From assembly GCA_036654095.1 (NCBI GenBank), contig JAVVSR010000012.1, positions 1 through 61,146 on the forward strand: DNA of 61,146 nt. Reading direction: 5' to 3'. The DNA comes from JAVVSR01 sp036654095. GTDB taxonomy: Bacteria; Bacillota; Clostridia; Christensenellales; CAG-917. Shown here in pieces: positions 53,289 to 61,146 of the stretch (position 1 is its first letter; every line of letters begins with the position of its first letter). The notes below the pieces were generated by a model, which saw only the letters and a program-made list of their open reading frames with translations, was not told the DNA's origin and searched no databases. The translations under genes and the position numbers were made by a program.

Positions 53289-55667
53289 TTAGCTGTCTAA
53301 ATATTCGTAAATAATTTTTTTAGCTTTATTTGAAATACAGCTATGTTTTACAGCGCGTTTATAGTTTCCAGCCTTGTACGAACGCTTAAGTTTACCATAG
53401 GCAATCATTTTAAATAGATTGTCCCCCTGGCACTTTGCAACCACCTGACAAATAGCGTCGCGATGAGAAATATTTGTTTTAATTGTGTAGTCATTAATTA
53501 AAACAATAACTTTATCGGTCGTTTTTATATTGTTTAAGTCAATATTCAGTTTTTTATCATAAAATTTATCACAAACAATCGTATCGTTTACAAGTACTTT
53601 TACTTGCCCCGAAGTAACATCTTTAAAACATATTTTGTAGTTTCGTTCAGACGGAATAACAGTGAGGTTGCCCTCTGTCGGATTTAATGTAAAAGTTACG
53701 TTATCCTTTTCACTAATGCACATTTTAGTTTTTGCCCACACTGTGTCATAGTTGTTATCAAATCCATCATCTTCATATAAAGTAAAATTACCCTCGCCTC
53801 TATATACCCAGAGTTCAACATTTTTCGGATTTCCGCTATCGTTTCCAACATTATTTGCAAGCGGAATAATCGCGCCTTCTCGAGCTAGCACAGGGATAGA
53901 TGTTTCATCGCGATACAAACAAATTTTCTTGCCGCCATTGTATACTTGGCCAGTAAAAATATCAGTCCACCTTCCTTTGGGAAGCCACGAATTAACCCCT
54001 GACATACCTGTTACATTATCTATTTTAGATGTAATAGGACAAACCATAAGTTCCGTTCCGAACATATATTGATTTTTTACATTATAAGCGTCGTTCTCAT
54101 TGGGATATGAGTAGTACATTGGTTCACACAAAGCGCGTCCCTCGCTGTAGGTTAAATAGTTCATTGTATAAATATAAGGTATCAGCCGATGACGTAACCG
54201 CAAAAACTCCGTTAAATAATGGTTGATATCGCCACGATACGCCCAAGGTTCTTTCCCAAGCAAATCGTTGCTAGTTGAGTGCATACGGTTTATTGGGCTA
54301 AACACGCCGTACTGAAGCCATCTTAAATACATTTCGTCACTTCTGTGGCCAAATTGATGCCCTCCAATGTCGTGGCTCCACCACGTGTATCCAACATTTG
54401 AGGCATTATTTGTGAAGTATGGTTGAAGTTTTAATGAACCCCAATTAATAAAGGTATCGCCCGAAAAACCAAGCGGATAACGATGACTTCCAACACCTGC
54501 GTATCTTGACAAAATAAGTGGTCTATGCTGACGCGCGTTATCCAAAGTATGATAATGATTTAAAGCCCAAAGTGGGTCAAGGCCTTTAAGTTTTGTATTT
54601 TTACCTTGTTGCCAATCAATCCACCAAAAGCAAACGCCGTCGTTTTCGTATGGCTTATGCGCAATTTTAAAGTATGCATTAATAAATTGGTTGTTGGTAA
54701 AGTCAAATGGAATATCAGTTTTAGTTATCGGGTCGATATTCATTTCTCTAGCCATTGGTTCATAAATATCCTCAAAACTACGTATTCCGCTTGCGGGGTG
54801 CAAGTTCATTGTAACTTTCAAATTCTGTTCATTTAGCCATTTTAAGAAGCCTTTGTAATCGGGAAACAAATCAGTGTTCCAACTGTAACCCGTCCAACCC
54901 TCAGGCATAACTCCCCTGTCTTTAGGATAAGCTGTGCCGAATTTGTTGTTTAAATTGACCCAGTGCCAGTCCATATCAATAGTGGCAACAGAAATAGGAA
55001 TGTCCTCGTCAATGAAGCGTTGCATTAATGTTGTATATTCGGCTTGAGTATATGCGCGATAACGGCTCCACCAGTTGCCAAGCGCAAATCGAGGAATAAG
55101 CGGTACACCACCAGTAATTCGATAAAAATCAGTTAAGCATAGGCGAAATTCTTTTCCGTAAGCAAAAATATAATTATCAACCGTATCACGGTTTCTCGCA
55201 ACGACTTCGCCGTCAACATTTAAAAACAGCGAATTATCATTTACAACCGCCACGCCACTTTTACTCATTATTCCGTTTCCCAAATGCGGAATACCAAAAT
55301 TCATATCCAACGTACGTTGAGTTCCGTTTAAGTTTTTAGCATTGTTGCATTTAACAATCTTGCCGTCCTTAAAAATTATATGAACTGCGCGCTTGCTTGA
55401 TTTATTAAAAACCAACGTAACTGCGTCGGTTTTTATTTTAAGCAAATTGGCTTCATCCTGTGTTTTAAAACTTGGCGTAGCTAAATTTCTAAACCAAACA
55501 ATTTGAGTTGCCTCGTCGATAAATTTGTTGGTTTTACTTGTTTCAACCCTAAAAAGCATAGGCGTAAGCACAGTAATTCTAAAGCCTTCGCCAGCCACAA
55601 TACTTTTTTGACTAGAAACTGGCTTAGTAACGGCAATAAGCGCGCTATCTAATTTAATATTTGTCAT
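53289..55667 (-). CDS. Glycoside hydrolase family 31 (alpha-glucosidase/xylosidase type)
   Basis: 792 residues. N-terminal beta domain (~1-205), catalytic barrel (~210-560) with nucleophile Asp in WWIDWQQG (~352) and acid/base Asp in GFSGDTF (~407), then beta domains and a basic C-terminal extension (~725-792) with no clear match. No signal peptide, so it works in the cytoplasm on imported alpha-linked oligosaccharides. Family is clear; precise substrate is not. Confidence 0.93.
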   Translation of the reverse strand: MTNIKLDSALIAVTKPVSSQKSIVAGEGFRITVLTPMLFRVETSKTNKFIDEATQIVWFRNLATPSFKTQDEANLLKIKTDAVTLVFNKSSKRAVHIIFKDGKIVKCNNAKNLNGTQRTLDMNFGIPHLGNGIMSKSGVAVVNDNSLFLNVDGEVVARNRDTVDNYIFAYGKEFRLCLTDFYRITGGVPLIPRFALGNWWSRYRAYTQAEYTTLMQRFIDEDIPISVATIDMDWHWVNLNNKFGTAYPKDRGVMPEGWTGYSWNTDLFPDYKGFLKWLNEQNLKVTMNLHPASGIRSFEDIYEPMAREMNIDPITKTDIPFDFTNNQFINAYFKIAHKPYENDGVCFWWIDWQQGKNTKLKGLDPLWALNHYHTLDNARQHRPLILSRYAGVGSHRYPLGFSGDTFINWGSLKLQPYFTNNASNVGYTWWSHDIGGHQFGHRSDEMYLRWLQYGVFSPINRMHSTSNDLLGKEPWAYRGDINHYLTEFLRLRHRLIPYIYTMNYLTYSEGRALCEPMYYSYPNENDAYNVKNQYMFGTELMVCPITSKIDNVTGMSGVNSWLPKGRWTDIFTGQVYNGGKKICLYRDETSIPVLAREGAIIPLANNVGNDSGNPKNVELWVYRGEGNFTLYEDDGFDNNYDTVWAKTKMCISEKDNVTFTLNPTEGNLTVIPSERNYKICFKDVTSGQVKVLVNDTIVCDKFYDKKLNIDLNNIKTTDKVIVLINDYTIKTNISHRDAICQVVAKCQGDNLFKMIAYGKLKRSYKAGNYKRAVKHSCISNKAKKIIYEYLDS

Positions 55668-55696
55668 AATTACCTTCCATCTTGAAGCATTAATTT

Positions 55697-55733
55697 AAAT
55701 AAAAAAGGCTGCAAGAAAACTCTCACAGCCTTT
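55697..55733 (-). terminator. Terminator of the nfeD-floA operon
   Basis: On the minus strand AAAGGCTG pairs with CAGCCTTT, then TTTATT. Confidence 0.8.
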
Positions 55734-55737
55734 GATT

Positions 55738-56376
55738 TTAGTATTTGTGTTTGTACCTTGGGTTATTAAGCACTTCGCCCAGCACAATATACTTTTGTAA
55801 TTCGGCAACATCTTCATCGCTGTCGCTAATCGGCATATCTTCCATTACAAATCGCGTGCCATAGTGTTCAACACACCCCTCTGTAATATCTCCGCCCAAA
55901 CTGCCCGATACCACAACCTTTTCCGTTTTAACGTGAGCATCTTCGCCGCCAACTGACGCCTTTTCTGCTGTATGCGCGTGCATATTGCTTGTCATTGAAG
56001 ATGAAATATTCGGTTCCATTACCTTGTGCCCAGAAATGCTTGAAATGCCCTTTAATGACGAATTATCGTTTTTAGTAAGCGACTCGCCCTCTAACGATTT
56101 ATCATCATCACTTCTTAATAAACTTGAAAAAGGTTTATCTTCGTCAAATTCACTTATGGTCTGCTTAAGTGTTTCCCAAAAACCGGTTTTGGGAGGAGGT
56201 GACGAAACAACGGAAGTTTTGCTTGCGGAATTTAAATTATCATCTTTAAGCGACCTTTCGTGCTGACTGCCTTTTTTAGCTTGAGCTTTTTTTGTTTTTA
56301 TAATCGACATAACCACAATGCCTAATCCAATACATAGCATTGGCAAAAACTCAATTACTACTTCAAATGTGTTCAT
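55738..56376 (-). CDS. Single-helix membrane protein encoded after floA
   Basis: 212 residues: an N-terminal helix (~5-27), a long Ser/Asp/Lys-rich disordered middle, and a short ordered end (GDITEGCVEHYGTRFVMED then LQKYIVLGEVLNNPRYKHKY). I recognise no named family. It begins 2 bases after floA, so it is the third gene of that operon and may associate with the flotillin microdomain. Confidence 0.7.
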   Translation of the reverse strand: MNTFEVVIEFLPMLCIGLGIVVMSIIKTKKAQAKKGSQHERSLKDDNLNSASKTSVVSSPPPKTGFWETLKQTISEFDEDKPFSSLLRSDDDKSLEGESLTKNDNSSLKGISSISGHKVMEPNISSSMTSNMHAHTAEKASVGGEDAHVKTEKVVVSGSLGGDITEGCVEHYGTRFVMEDMPISDSDEDVAELQKYIVLGEVLNNPRYKHKY

Positions 56377-56378
56377 TA

Positions 56379-57383
56379 TTATTTCTTTTCCTCATCGGAT
56401 TTTTTCCCACCAATGGCATTCCGCATTGAAGTATCGGCAATAACATTTTGCATATTGTAATAGTCCATAACACCTAAACGTCCATTTCTAAAAGCTTCAG
56501 CCAACGCAAGTGGCACTTGAGCTTCTGCTTTAACAACTTCAGCGCGCATTTCTTGTGTACGAGCCTTCATTTCCTGTTCCTGCGAAACAGCCATAGCCCT
56601 GCGTTCCTCCGCTTTAGCCTGCGCTATACGCTTGTCGGCCTCAGCTTGGTCCATTTGAAGTTGCGCGCCAATATTACGGCCAACATCAATGTCAGCAATA
56701 TCAATGGATAAAATCTCAAAAGCAGTACCTGCGTCAAGCCCTTTTGATAAAACTGTTTTACTAATGCGGTCAGGATTTTCAAGAACATCTTTATGCGAAA
56801 TAGCGCTACCAACTGTTGTAACAATACCTTCGCCAATACGCGCAATAATAGTATCTTCGCCTGCGCCACCAACTAGTCGAGCAATATTTGCGCGAACAGT
56901 AACTCGAGCCTTTGCGCGAAGTTCAATACCGTCTTTAGCGATTGACGAAACAATAGGAGTTTCAATAACTTTAGGATTTACCGACATTTTAACAGCGTTC
57001 AAAACATCACGGCCTGCTAGGTCAATAGCCTTAGCGGTGCCAAGTGTTAGTTCAATATTGGCGCTGTGCGCAGAAATCAAAGCGTTTACGACTTTTAAAA
57101 CATCGCCACCAGCCATATAATGAGTTTCAAGTTCAACAATATCAATTTCCAAACCAGCTTTAGTCGCATTGATATATGCCTCAACTATCATACGCATATT
57201 GATTTTTCTTAAGCGCATACCAACTAGACGCCCCATCGAAATTCTTGCGCCAGAAACCAACGCTCTAAACCAAGTGCTGACTGGCACAAACGCCAAGAAA
57301 ATGGCTACCAAAACAGCTAATACTGCCAAAACAATTAATAGGACGCCGACTGTTGACGCGGCGGCAAGTACGTTTATAAACAT
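56379..57383 (-). CDS. floA: Flotillin-like protein FloA
   Basis: 334 residues. N-terminal hydrophobic hairpin (~10-35), SPFH/band-7 domain (~40-230), then a coiled coil of Ala/Glu/Gln/Lys repeats (~235-295). Length and sequence (VSGARISMGRLVGMRLRK, LEILSIDIADIDVG-like) match the Firmicute YqfA/FloA type that scaffolds functional membrane microdomains. It lies 22 bases after nfeD, with GGAGG upstream. Confidence 0.95.
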   Translation of the reverse strand: MFINVLAAASTVGVLLIVLAVLAVLVAIFLAFVPVSTWFRALVSGARISMGRLVGMRLRKINMRMIVEAYINATKAGLEIDIVELETHYMAGGDVLKVVNALISAHSANIELTLGTAKAIDLAGRDVLNAVKMSVNPKVIETPIVSSIAKDGIELRAKARVTVRANIARLVGGAGEDTIIARIGEGIVTTVGSAISHKDVLENPDRISKTVLSKGLDAGTAFEILSIDIADIDVGRNIGAQLQMDQAEADKRIAQAKAEERRAMAVSQEQEMKARTQEMRAEVVKAEAQVPLALAEAFRNGRLGVMDYYNMQNVIADTSMRNAIGGKKSDEEKK

Positions 57384-57405
57384 TTAAACCTCCAAAAAAC
57401 TTTTA

Positions 57406-57996
57406 TTATTGTAGTTCTTTACTATCTTTTTCACGAACGACTATTCTAACACCTTCAATTTTAGACACGATTATTGGCGAACCGTTAGCGATATATGAAC
57501 CTTCCGCAACTACATCGCGCCTTTCGCCGTCGATAGTTGCAATGCCTGACGGACGCAGTGTCGTTACGGCGACACCTTCTTTTCCAATCAATAAACTATA
57601 ATCATTTGTACCGCCTGTAATTCCCGTGGGGACAGCGGCGTCTGACATAATAATTGGCGTCCTTGAAAGCCAACCTTTTTTAGCCGATTTCGACATAATA
57701 ATAAATGCGACTATTAAAATTATTGAGGTAATTAAAATAAGCATTAAAAGTTGCGCCAAAGGATTGCCACTTCCGCCTTGAGCGACTCTAAGTATTATTC
57801 CAACAATAAGTAAAATAACTCCTGAAATTCCAAAGAAACCAAAACCTGGGCTAAAAATCTCAATAATAATAAATACGATACCCACGGCTAAACAAATCGC
57901 AGCGGGAATACCCATTTCGGCAAACAAAATGTTAAACTCCTCCCAAATTGTAGCCGACAAAATTGTATCCATAAACAACAGCGCTATATTATACAT
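57406..57996 (-). CDS. NfeD-like membrane protein
   Basis: 196 residues: several membrane helices (~30-110) and a C-terminal OB-fold domain (~120-196, GKEGVAVTTLRPSGIATIDGERRDVVAEG). This short NfeD form is regularly encoded next to flotillins and is thought to work with them. AAGGAG lies upstream of the ATG. Confidence 0.92.
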   Translation of the reverse strand: MYNIALLFMDTILSATIWEEFNILFAEMGIPAAICLAVGIVFIIIEIFSPGFGFFGISGVILLIVGIILRVAQGGSGNPLAQLLMLILITSIILIVAFIIMSKSAKKGWLSRTPIIMSDAAVPTGITGGTNDYSLLIGKEGVAVTTLRPSGIATIDGERRDVVAEGSYIANGSPIIVSKIEGVRIVVREKDSKELQ

Positions 57997-58098
57997 TTAT
58001 ACGCAACTCCTTTTTATACTATAAGAATATTATAGTTATAGCTAATTATATCACATAACTATCAAAAATACAATAATGTTAAAAAAATATTTTATTAA

Positions 58099-58134
58099 AA
58101 AAAGCGAGACGTCGTTTAAGACATCTCGCTTTAA
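58099..58134. terminator. Intrinsic terminator of the oxidoreductase operon
   Basis: AAAGCGAGACGTC pairs with GACATCTCGCTTT (one G-U) over GTTTAA, with flanking A and T tracts. Confidence 0.85.
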
Positions 58135-58164
58135 TTTAACTTTATTTAAAATAATTTGATAACC

Positions 58165-58689
58165 TTATAAATTAAAGCCAATATCAAATGCCTTATGATT
58201 TACGGGTATAACTTTCGGTTTTGCGCTAAATACCTTTTCAATAGTTTTAAGCATAACGTCACGTTCAAACAAGCCACTGTGCTTAATATACGCGCCAAGC
58301 ACAACAATATTGGCAGTTTTATCATTCCCTGCTTCGTGAGCCAACTTATTTGCGTCAACATAAATGACTTTAACATCATCACGCATAACCTTTTCAGCAA
58401 TCAAACTACTGTTGACAATAATTAGCCCTCCGCTACGAACCTTGTTTACAAATTTATCCAAACTAGGTTTATTCATAGCTATTAAGCAATCGGGAACAGC
58501 AATTATCGGCGACGCAACTTCTTTATCGTCAACAACAACGCTACAATTAGCCGTGCCACCACGCATTTCTGGGCCATATGACGGCAACCACGTTACAGCT
58601 TTATTTTCATATAACGCGGCATATGCGATAAACTGCCCCAACGACAACACTCCTTGACCACCAAAACCTGCAATTACAATTTTATTCAT
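58165..58689 (-). CDS. 2-oxoacid:ferredoxin oxidoreductase, gamma subunit
   Basis: 174 residues matching the gamma/III subunit (IAGFGGQGVLSLGQFIAYAA at the start, GPEMRGGTAN near 41-50). It overlaps the beta subunit gene by one base and completes a four-subunit enzyme that converts a 2-oxoacid plus CoA to acyl-CoA and CO2 while reducing ferredoxin. Confidence 0.92.
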   Translation of the reverse strand: MNKIVIAGFGGQGVLSLGQFIAYAALYENKAVTWLPSYGPEMRGGTANCSVVVDDKEVASPIIAVPDCLIAMNKPSLDKFVNKVRSGGLIIVNSSLIAEKVMRDDVKVIYVDANKLAHEAGNDKTANIVVLGAYIKHSGLFERDVMLKTIEKVFSAKPKVIPVNHKAFDIGFNL

Positions 58690-59426
58690 TATTCAACCTC
58701 CTTAAAAGTGCCTAAAGGGAATAAAGCTTCCATATCGTTTTTTACGTAATTAAGCGATTGTTCAGGAGTCATATGCCAGTTTGTAGGGCAAGTTGACAAC
58801 AGCTCAACAAAGCTAAAACCTTTACCATCTATTTGGTGTTGAAAAGCCTTTCTAATAGCTTTTTTTGCAGCAACAATATGTTTAACGTCACAAAGCGACG
58901 CGCGTTCAATAAAAGTTGGCCCTGTAAGTGTCGCTAGCAATTCGCAAACTTTAATAGGATTTCCATTAACTGACGGGTCGCGACCATATACGCAAGTTGT
59001 CGCTTTTTGCCCAACCAACGTTGTTGGCGCCATTTGACCGCCCGTCATGCCGTAAATTGCATTATTAATAAAAATAATAGTAATTTTTTCGCCACGAGTC
59101 GCGGCGTGTATAATTTCCGCCATACCTATTGACGCCAAATCGCCGTCGCCCTGATAAGCAAAAACAATGTTACTTGGATTAACGCGTTTTACGCCAGTAG
59201 CCACCGCGGGTGCGCGACCGTGCGAGGCTTCTAACATATCGCAGTTAAAATAATTATACGCAAAAACTGCGCAACCAACAGGCGCAATACCAACACAATG
59301 TCCTTCTGCGCCGATTTCCTCAAGAACCTCCGCGATAAGTCTATGCGCAATGCCGTGCGTACAACCGGGGCAATAATGCATAGGTACGTCGGTCAACATT
59401 TTTGTTTTAGAAAATACTTTAGTCAT
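58689..59426 (-). CDS. 2-oxoacid:ferredoxin oxidoreductase, beta (TPP-binding) subunit
   Basis: 245 residues with the thiamine diphosphate/Mg segment GDGDLASIG...NNAIYGMTGGQ (about 93-131) and the CPGCTHG cysteine motif near the N terminus. It binds TPP and passes electrons to the ferredoxin-like subunit. Confidence 0.93.
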   Translation of the reverse strand: MTKVFSKTKMLTDVPMHYCPGCTHGIAHRLIAEVLEEIGAEGHCVGIAPVGCAVFAYNYFNCDMLEASHGRAPAVATGVKRVNPSNIVFAYQGDGDLASIGMAEIIHAATRGEKITIIFINNAIYGMTGGQMAPTTLVGQKATTCVYGRDPSVNGNPIKVCELLATLTGPTFIERASLCDVKHIVAAKKAIRKAFQHQIDGKGFSFVELLSTCPTNWHMTPEQSLNYVKNDMEALFPLGTFKEVE

Positions 59427-59427
59427 A

Positions 59428-60492
59428 TTACTTTACCTCCCCTAAAATAAACTCTTCGATATCCTCGGGAGTCATAACGTTTCCACCGCTTCTGCCAAAA
59501 AACTTTATCGGTTTTAAACATTCTGTCGCAAGACGAACGTCCTCAATCATTTGACCCATTGAAAGCTCAACGCAAACAAACTCTTTTACCGACGACTGCT
59601 TTGCAACTTTTAAAAATGCTTCACTTGGAAACGGAAACAATGTTATCGGACGTAAAAGCCCAACTTTAATGCCTTTTTCACGCAGCATATTTACAGTGCT
59701 TTTTACAATTCTTGCAACCGTACCATATGCCGTAATAACCAATTCGGCATCTTCACAACGATATTCTTCATACTTAACTTCATTTTTTGCCATTTCATCA
59801 TATCTAGCAAAAAGTTTACGGTTCATAGCTTCAAGTTCGTCAGGTTCAATATATAAGCTGTTTATAATCCTTCTGTTTTTCCCAATTCCATCGCCCGAGG
59901 CCGCCCATTCCTTTGTTGGAAGTTTTGTTAAATCCTTCATCTCGGGTAAAGAAACCGCCTCCATAATTTGACCCAACATACCATCGCCTAATATCATAAC
60001 AGGCAACCGATATTTGTCGGCTTTATCAAAAGCATTATAAATAATATCCACACATTCTTGAACGGAATTTGGCCCGTATACCAACAACTTATAGTCGCCG
60101 TGACCGCCACCCTTAACCGCTTGAAAATAGTCACTTTGCGCAGGCTGAATTCCACCAAGACCGGGGCCGCTTCTAACCATATTTACAATTACGCAAGGAA
60201 GTTCAGCTCCAGCCATATATGAAATGCCTTCTTGCTTTAAACTAATACCGGGGCTTGACGAACTTGTCATTGAACGACAACCTGCCCCCGCCGCGCCATA
60301 TATCATATTTATTGCCGAAACTTCGCTTTCCGATTGGATAAACGTGCCTCCAACTTCAGGCAACCGCCAACTCATATACTCGGGAATTTCGTTTTGCGGA
60401 GTGATTGGATATCCCGCAAAAAACCTACAACCTCCACGAATTGCAGCTTCAGCTATTGCTTCATTACCTTTCATTAATTTTTTTTCTGTCAT
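59428..60492 (-). CDS. 2-oxoacid:ferredoxin oxidoreductase, alpha subunit (VorB-like)
   Basis: 354 residues. The opening LMKGNEAIAEAAIRGGCRFF with GYPITPQ, and TSSSSPGISLKQEG, matches the alpha subunits annotated as VorB (branched-chain 2-oxoacid) or KorA. The ATG overlaps the stop of the ferredoxin-subunit gene (ATGA). Substrate (branched-chain 2-oxoacid or 2-oxoglutarate) cannot be fixed from sequence alone. Confidence 0.92.
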   Translation of the reverse strand: MTEKKLMKGNEAIAEAAIRGGCRFFAGYPITPQNEIPEYMSWRLPEVGGTFIQSESEVSAINMIYGAAGAGCRSMTSSSSPGISLKQEGISYMAGAELPCVIVNMVRSGPGLGGIQPAQSDYFQAVKGGGHGDYKLLVYGPNSVQECVDIIYNAFDKADKYRLPVMILGDGMLGQIMEAVSLPEMKDLTKLPTKEWAASGDGIGKNRRIINSLYIEPDELEAMNRKLFARYDEMAKNEVKYEEYRCEDAELVITAYGTVARIVKSTVNMLREKGIKVGLLRPITLFPFPSEAFLKVAKQSSVKEFVCVELSMGQMIEDVRLATECLKPIKFFGRSGGNVMTPEDIEEFILGEVK

Positions 60493-60695
60493 CTTTCCAC
60501 CTCAATTACGCAATCGGGACAAGTGATAGCACAAGCGGCGCAGCCGATGCACTTTTCAGGATTTTGTACTTCAACAATATAATAACCCTTGTCATTGCTT
60601 TCCGAAGCGGAAATGGCAAGGATTTTTTTAGGACAAGCAAGAACGCATAATCCACAGCCTTTACAAGCCTCTTTTGATATAATTATCTTAGCCAT
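60489..60695 (-). CDS. 2-oxoacid:ferredoxin oxidoreductase, delta (ferredoxin) subunit
   Basis: 68 residues with two 4Fe-4S motifs (CKGCGLCVLACP and CIGCAACAITCP). Start ATG at 60695 is preferred over a GTG 6 bases upstream because AGAGGTG spacing fits it. It is the first gene of the operon delta-alpha-beta-gamma. Confidence 0.92.
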   Translation of the reverse strand: MAKIIISKEACKGCGLCVLACPKKILAISASESNDKGYYIVEVQNPEKCIGCAACAITCPDCVIEVER

Positions 60696-60858
60696 ATACA
60701 CCTCTCTTGCGCGTGTAGGCGCAAAATTTATTTACATTAATATTACGTTATATAATAATAGAAATATTGTTTTTTGTCAATCTAATAGAAACAATACAAT
60801 AAATTTTACTTATTCATTTTGCCTATCCATTTTCTTTATATTTATAAATAAATAGGGA

Positions 60859-61146
60859 TTGAATATACTTTCTATTATCTTTCAATGTCGCCTTTTACAG
60901 CAACAGCACATTCNNNNNNNNNNNNNNNNNNNNNNNNNNNNNNNNNNNNNNNNNNNNNNNNNNNNNNNNNNNNNNNNNNNNNNNNNNNNNNNNNNNNNNN
61001 NNNNNNNNNNNNNTTTTAAAACCTAAAACGTCTAAATAATATAGTCATACTTAGACCATACTTTTTTTGATTTCACAAATCAATAAATGGCTTGAATATA
61101 CTTTCTATTATCTTTCAATGTCGCCTTTTACAGCAACAGCACATTC
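60859..61146. repeat. 55-bp direct repeat flanking a 100-N gap
   Basis: The 55 bases at 60859-60913 recur identically at 61092-61146, on either side of the 100-N gap 60914-61013. This suggests a repeat-caused contig break. No gene is visible in 60702-61146, apart from the promoter region of the oxidoreductase operon. Confidence 0.9.

Overview
The window is AT-rich, uses bacterial Shine-Dalgarno starts, and reads as a metagenome scaffold: it holds two runs of exactly 100 N, at 16527-16626 and 60914-61013. Gene content points to a strictly anaerobic, low-GC Gram-positive bacterium, most likely a Clostridia-type Firmicute. The evidence is a ferredoxin-dependent 2-oxoacid oxidoreductase, rubrerythrin and rubredoxin proteins with PerR, AsnA, FloA/NfeD, a SipW-type signal peptidase with a TasA-like substrate, and c-di-GMP-I riboswitches. 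The exact lineage cannot be named from the sequence alone.

Layout. 1-1.9 kb: a radical SAM protein and the tail of a broken serine recombinase. 2-12 kb (minus strand): a c-di-GMP circuit. It comprises a large sensor GGDEF/EAL protein and two transcripts that each start with a c-di-GMP-I riboswitch plus terminator. One transcript encodes a TasA-like secreted protein, an active-looking SipW peptidase, an ABC ATPase that has lost its catalytic motifs, and a permease fused to a peptidase domain that has lost its catalytic residues. The other encodes an HD-GYP phosphodiesterase and an unknown secreted protein. 12-17 kb: oxidative-stress genes (broken Fur/PerR copy, catalase, ferredoxin-rubrerythrin fusion, rubredoxin protein, intact PerR). 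17.6-21.5 kb (plus): methionine/folate genes metF, a separate MetH-activation protein, and metH. 22-33 kb (minus): an ABC transporter and a 2816-residue Ig-repeat surface protein. 33.3-36.6 kb: a hybrid sensor kinase with two solute-binding domains.

36.9-47.8 kb: a 10.9 kb integrated element bounded by identical 28-bp direct repeats. It carries a HUH rolling-circle Rep, a string of small membrane/surface proteins, a Zot-like membrane ATPase, a 31-residue membrane protein overlapping it, a DDE transposase and a PD-(D/E)XK-like nuclease. I read it as a filamentous (inovirus-like) prophage. A second copy of its leader RNA hairpin lies 3.9 kb upstream, as a relic of a related element.

48-61 kb (minus): host housekeeping genes: asnA-asnS, an HtrA-like protease, a MalY/PatB lyase, a GH31 glycosidase, the NfeD-FloA operon, and a four-subunit 2-oxoacid:ferredoxin oxidoreductase.

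The two most novel-looking systems are the riboswitch-controlled TasA/SipW operon with its catalytically dead ABC/peptidase pair, and the inovirus-like element. In the first, both terminators share bases with the closing stem of the aptamer, so c-di-GMP should turn the genes ON. High c-di-GMP would then induce both the fibre proteins and the phosphodiesterase that ends the signal.
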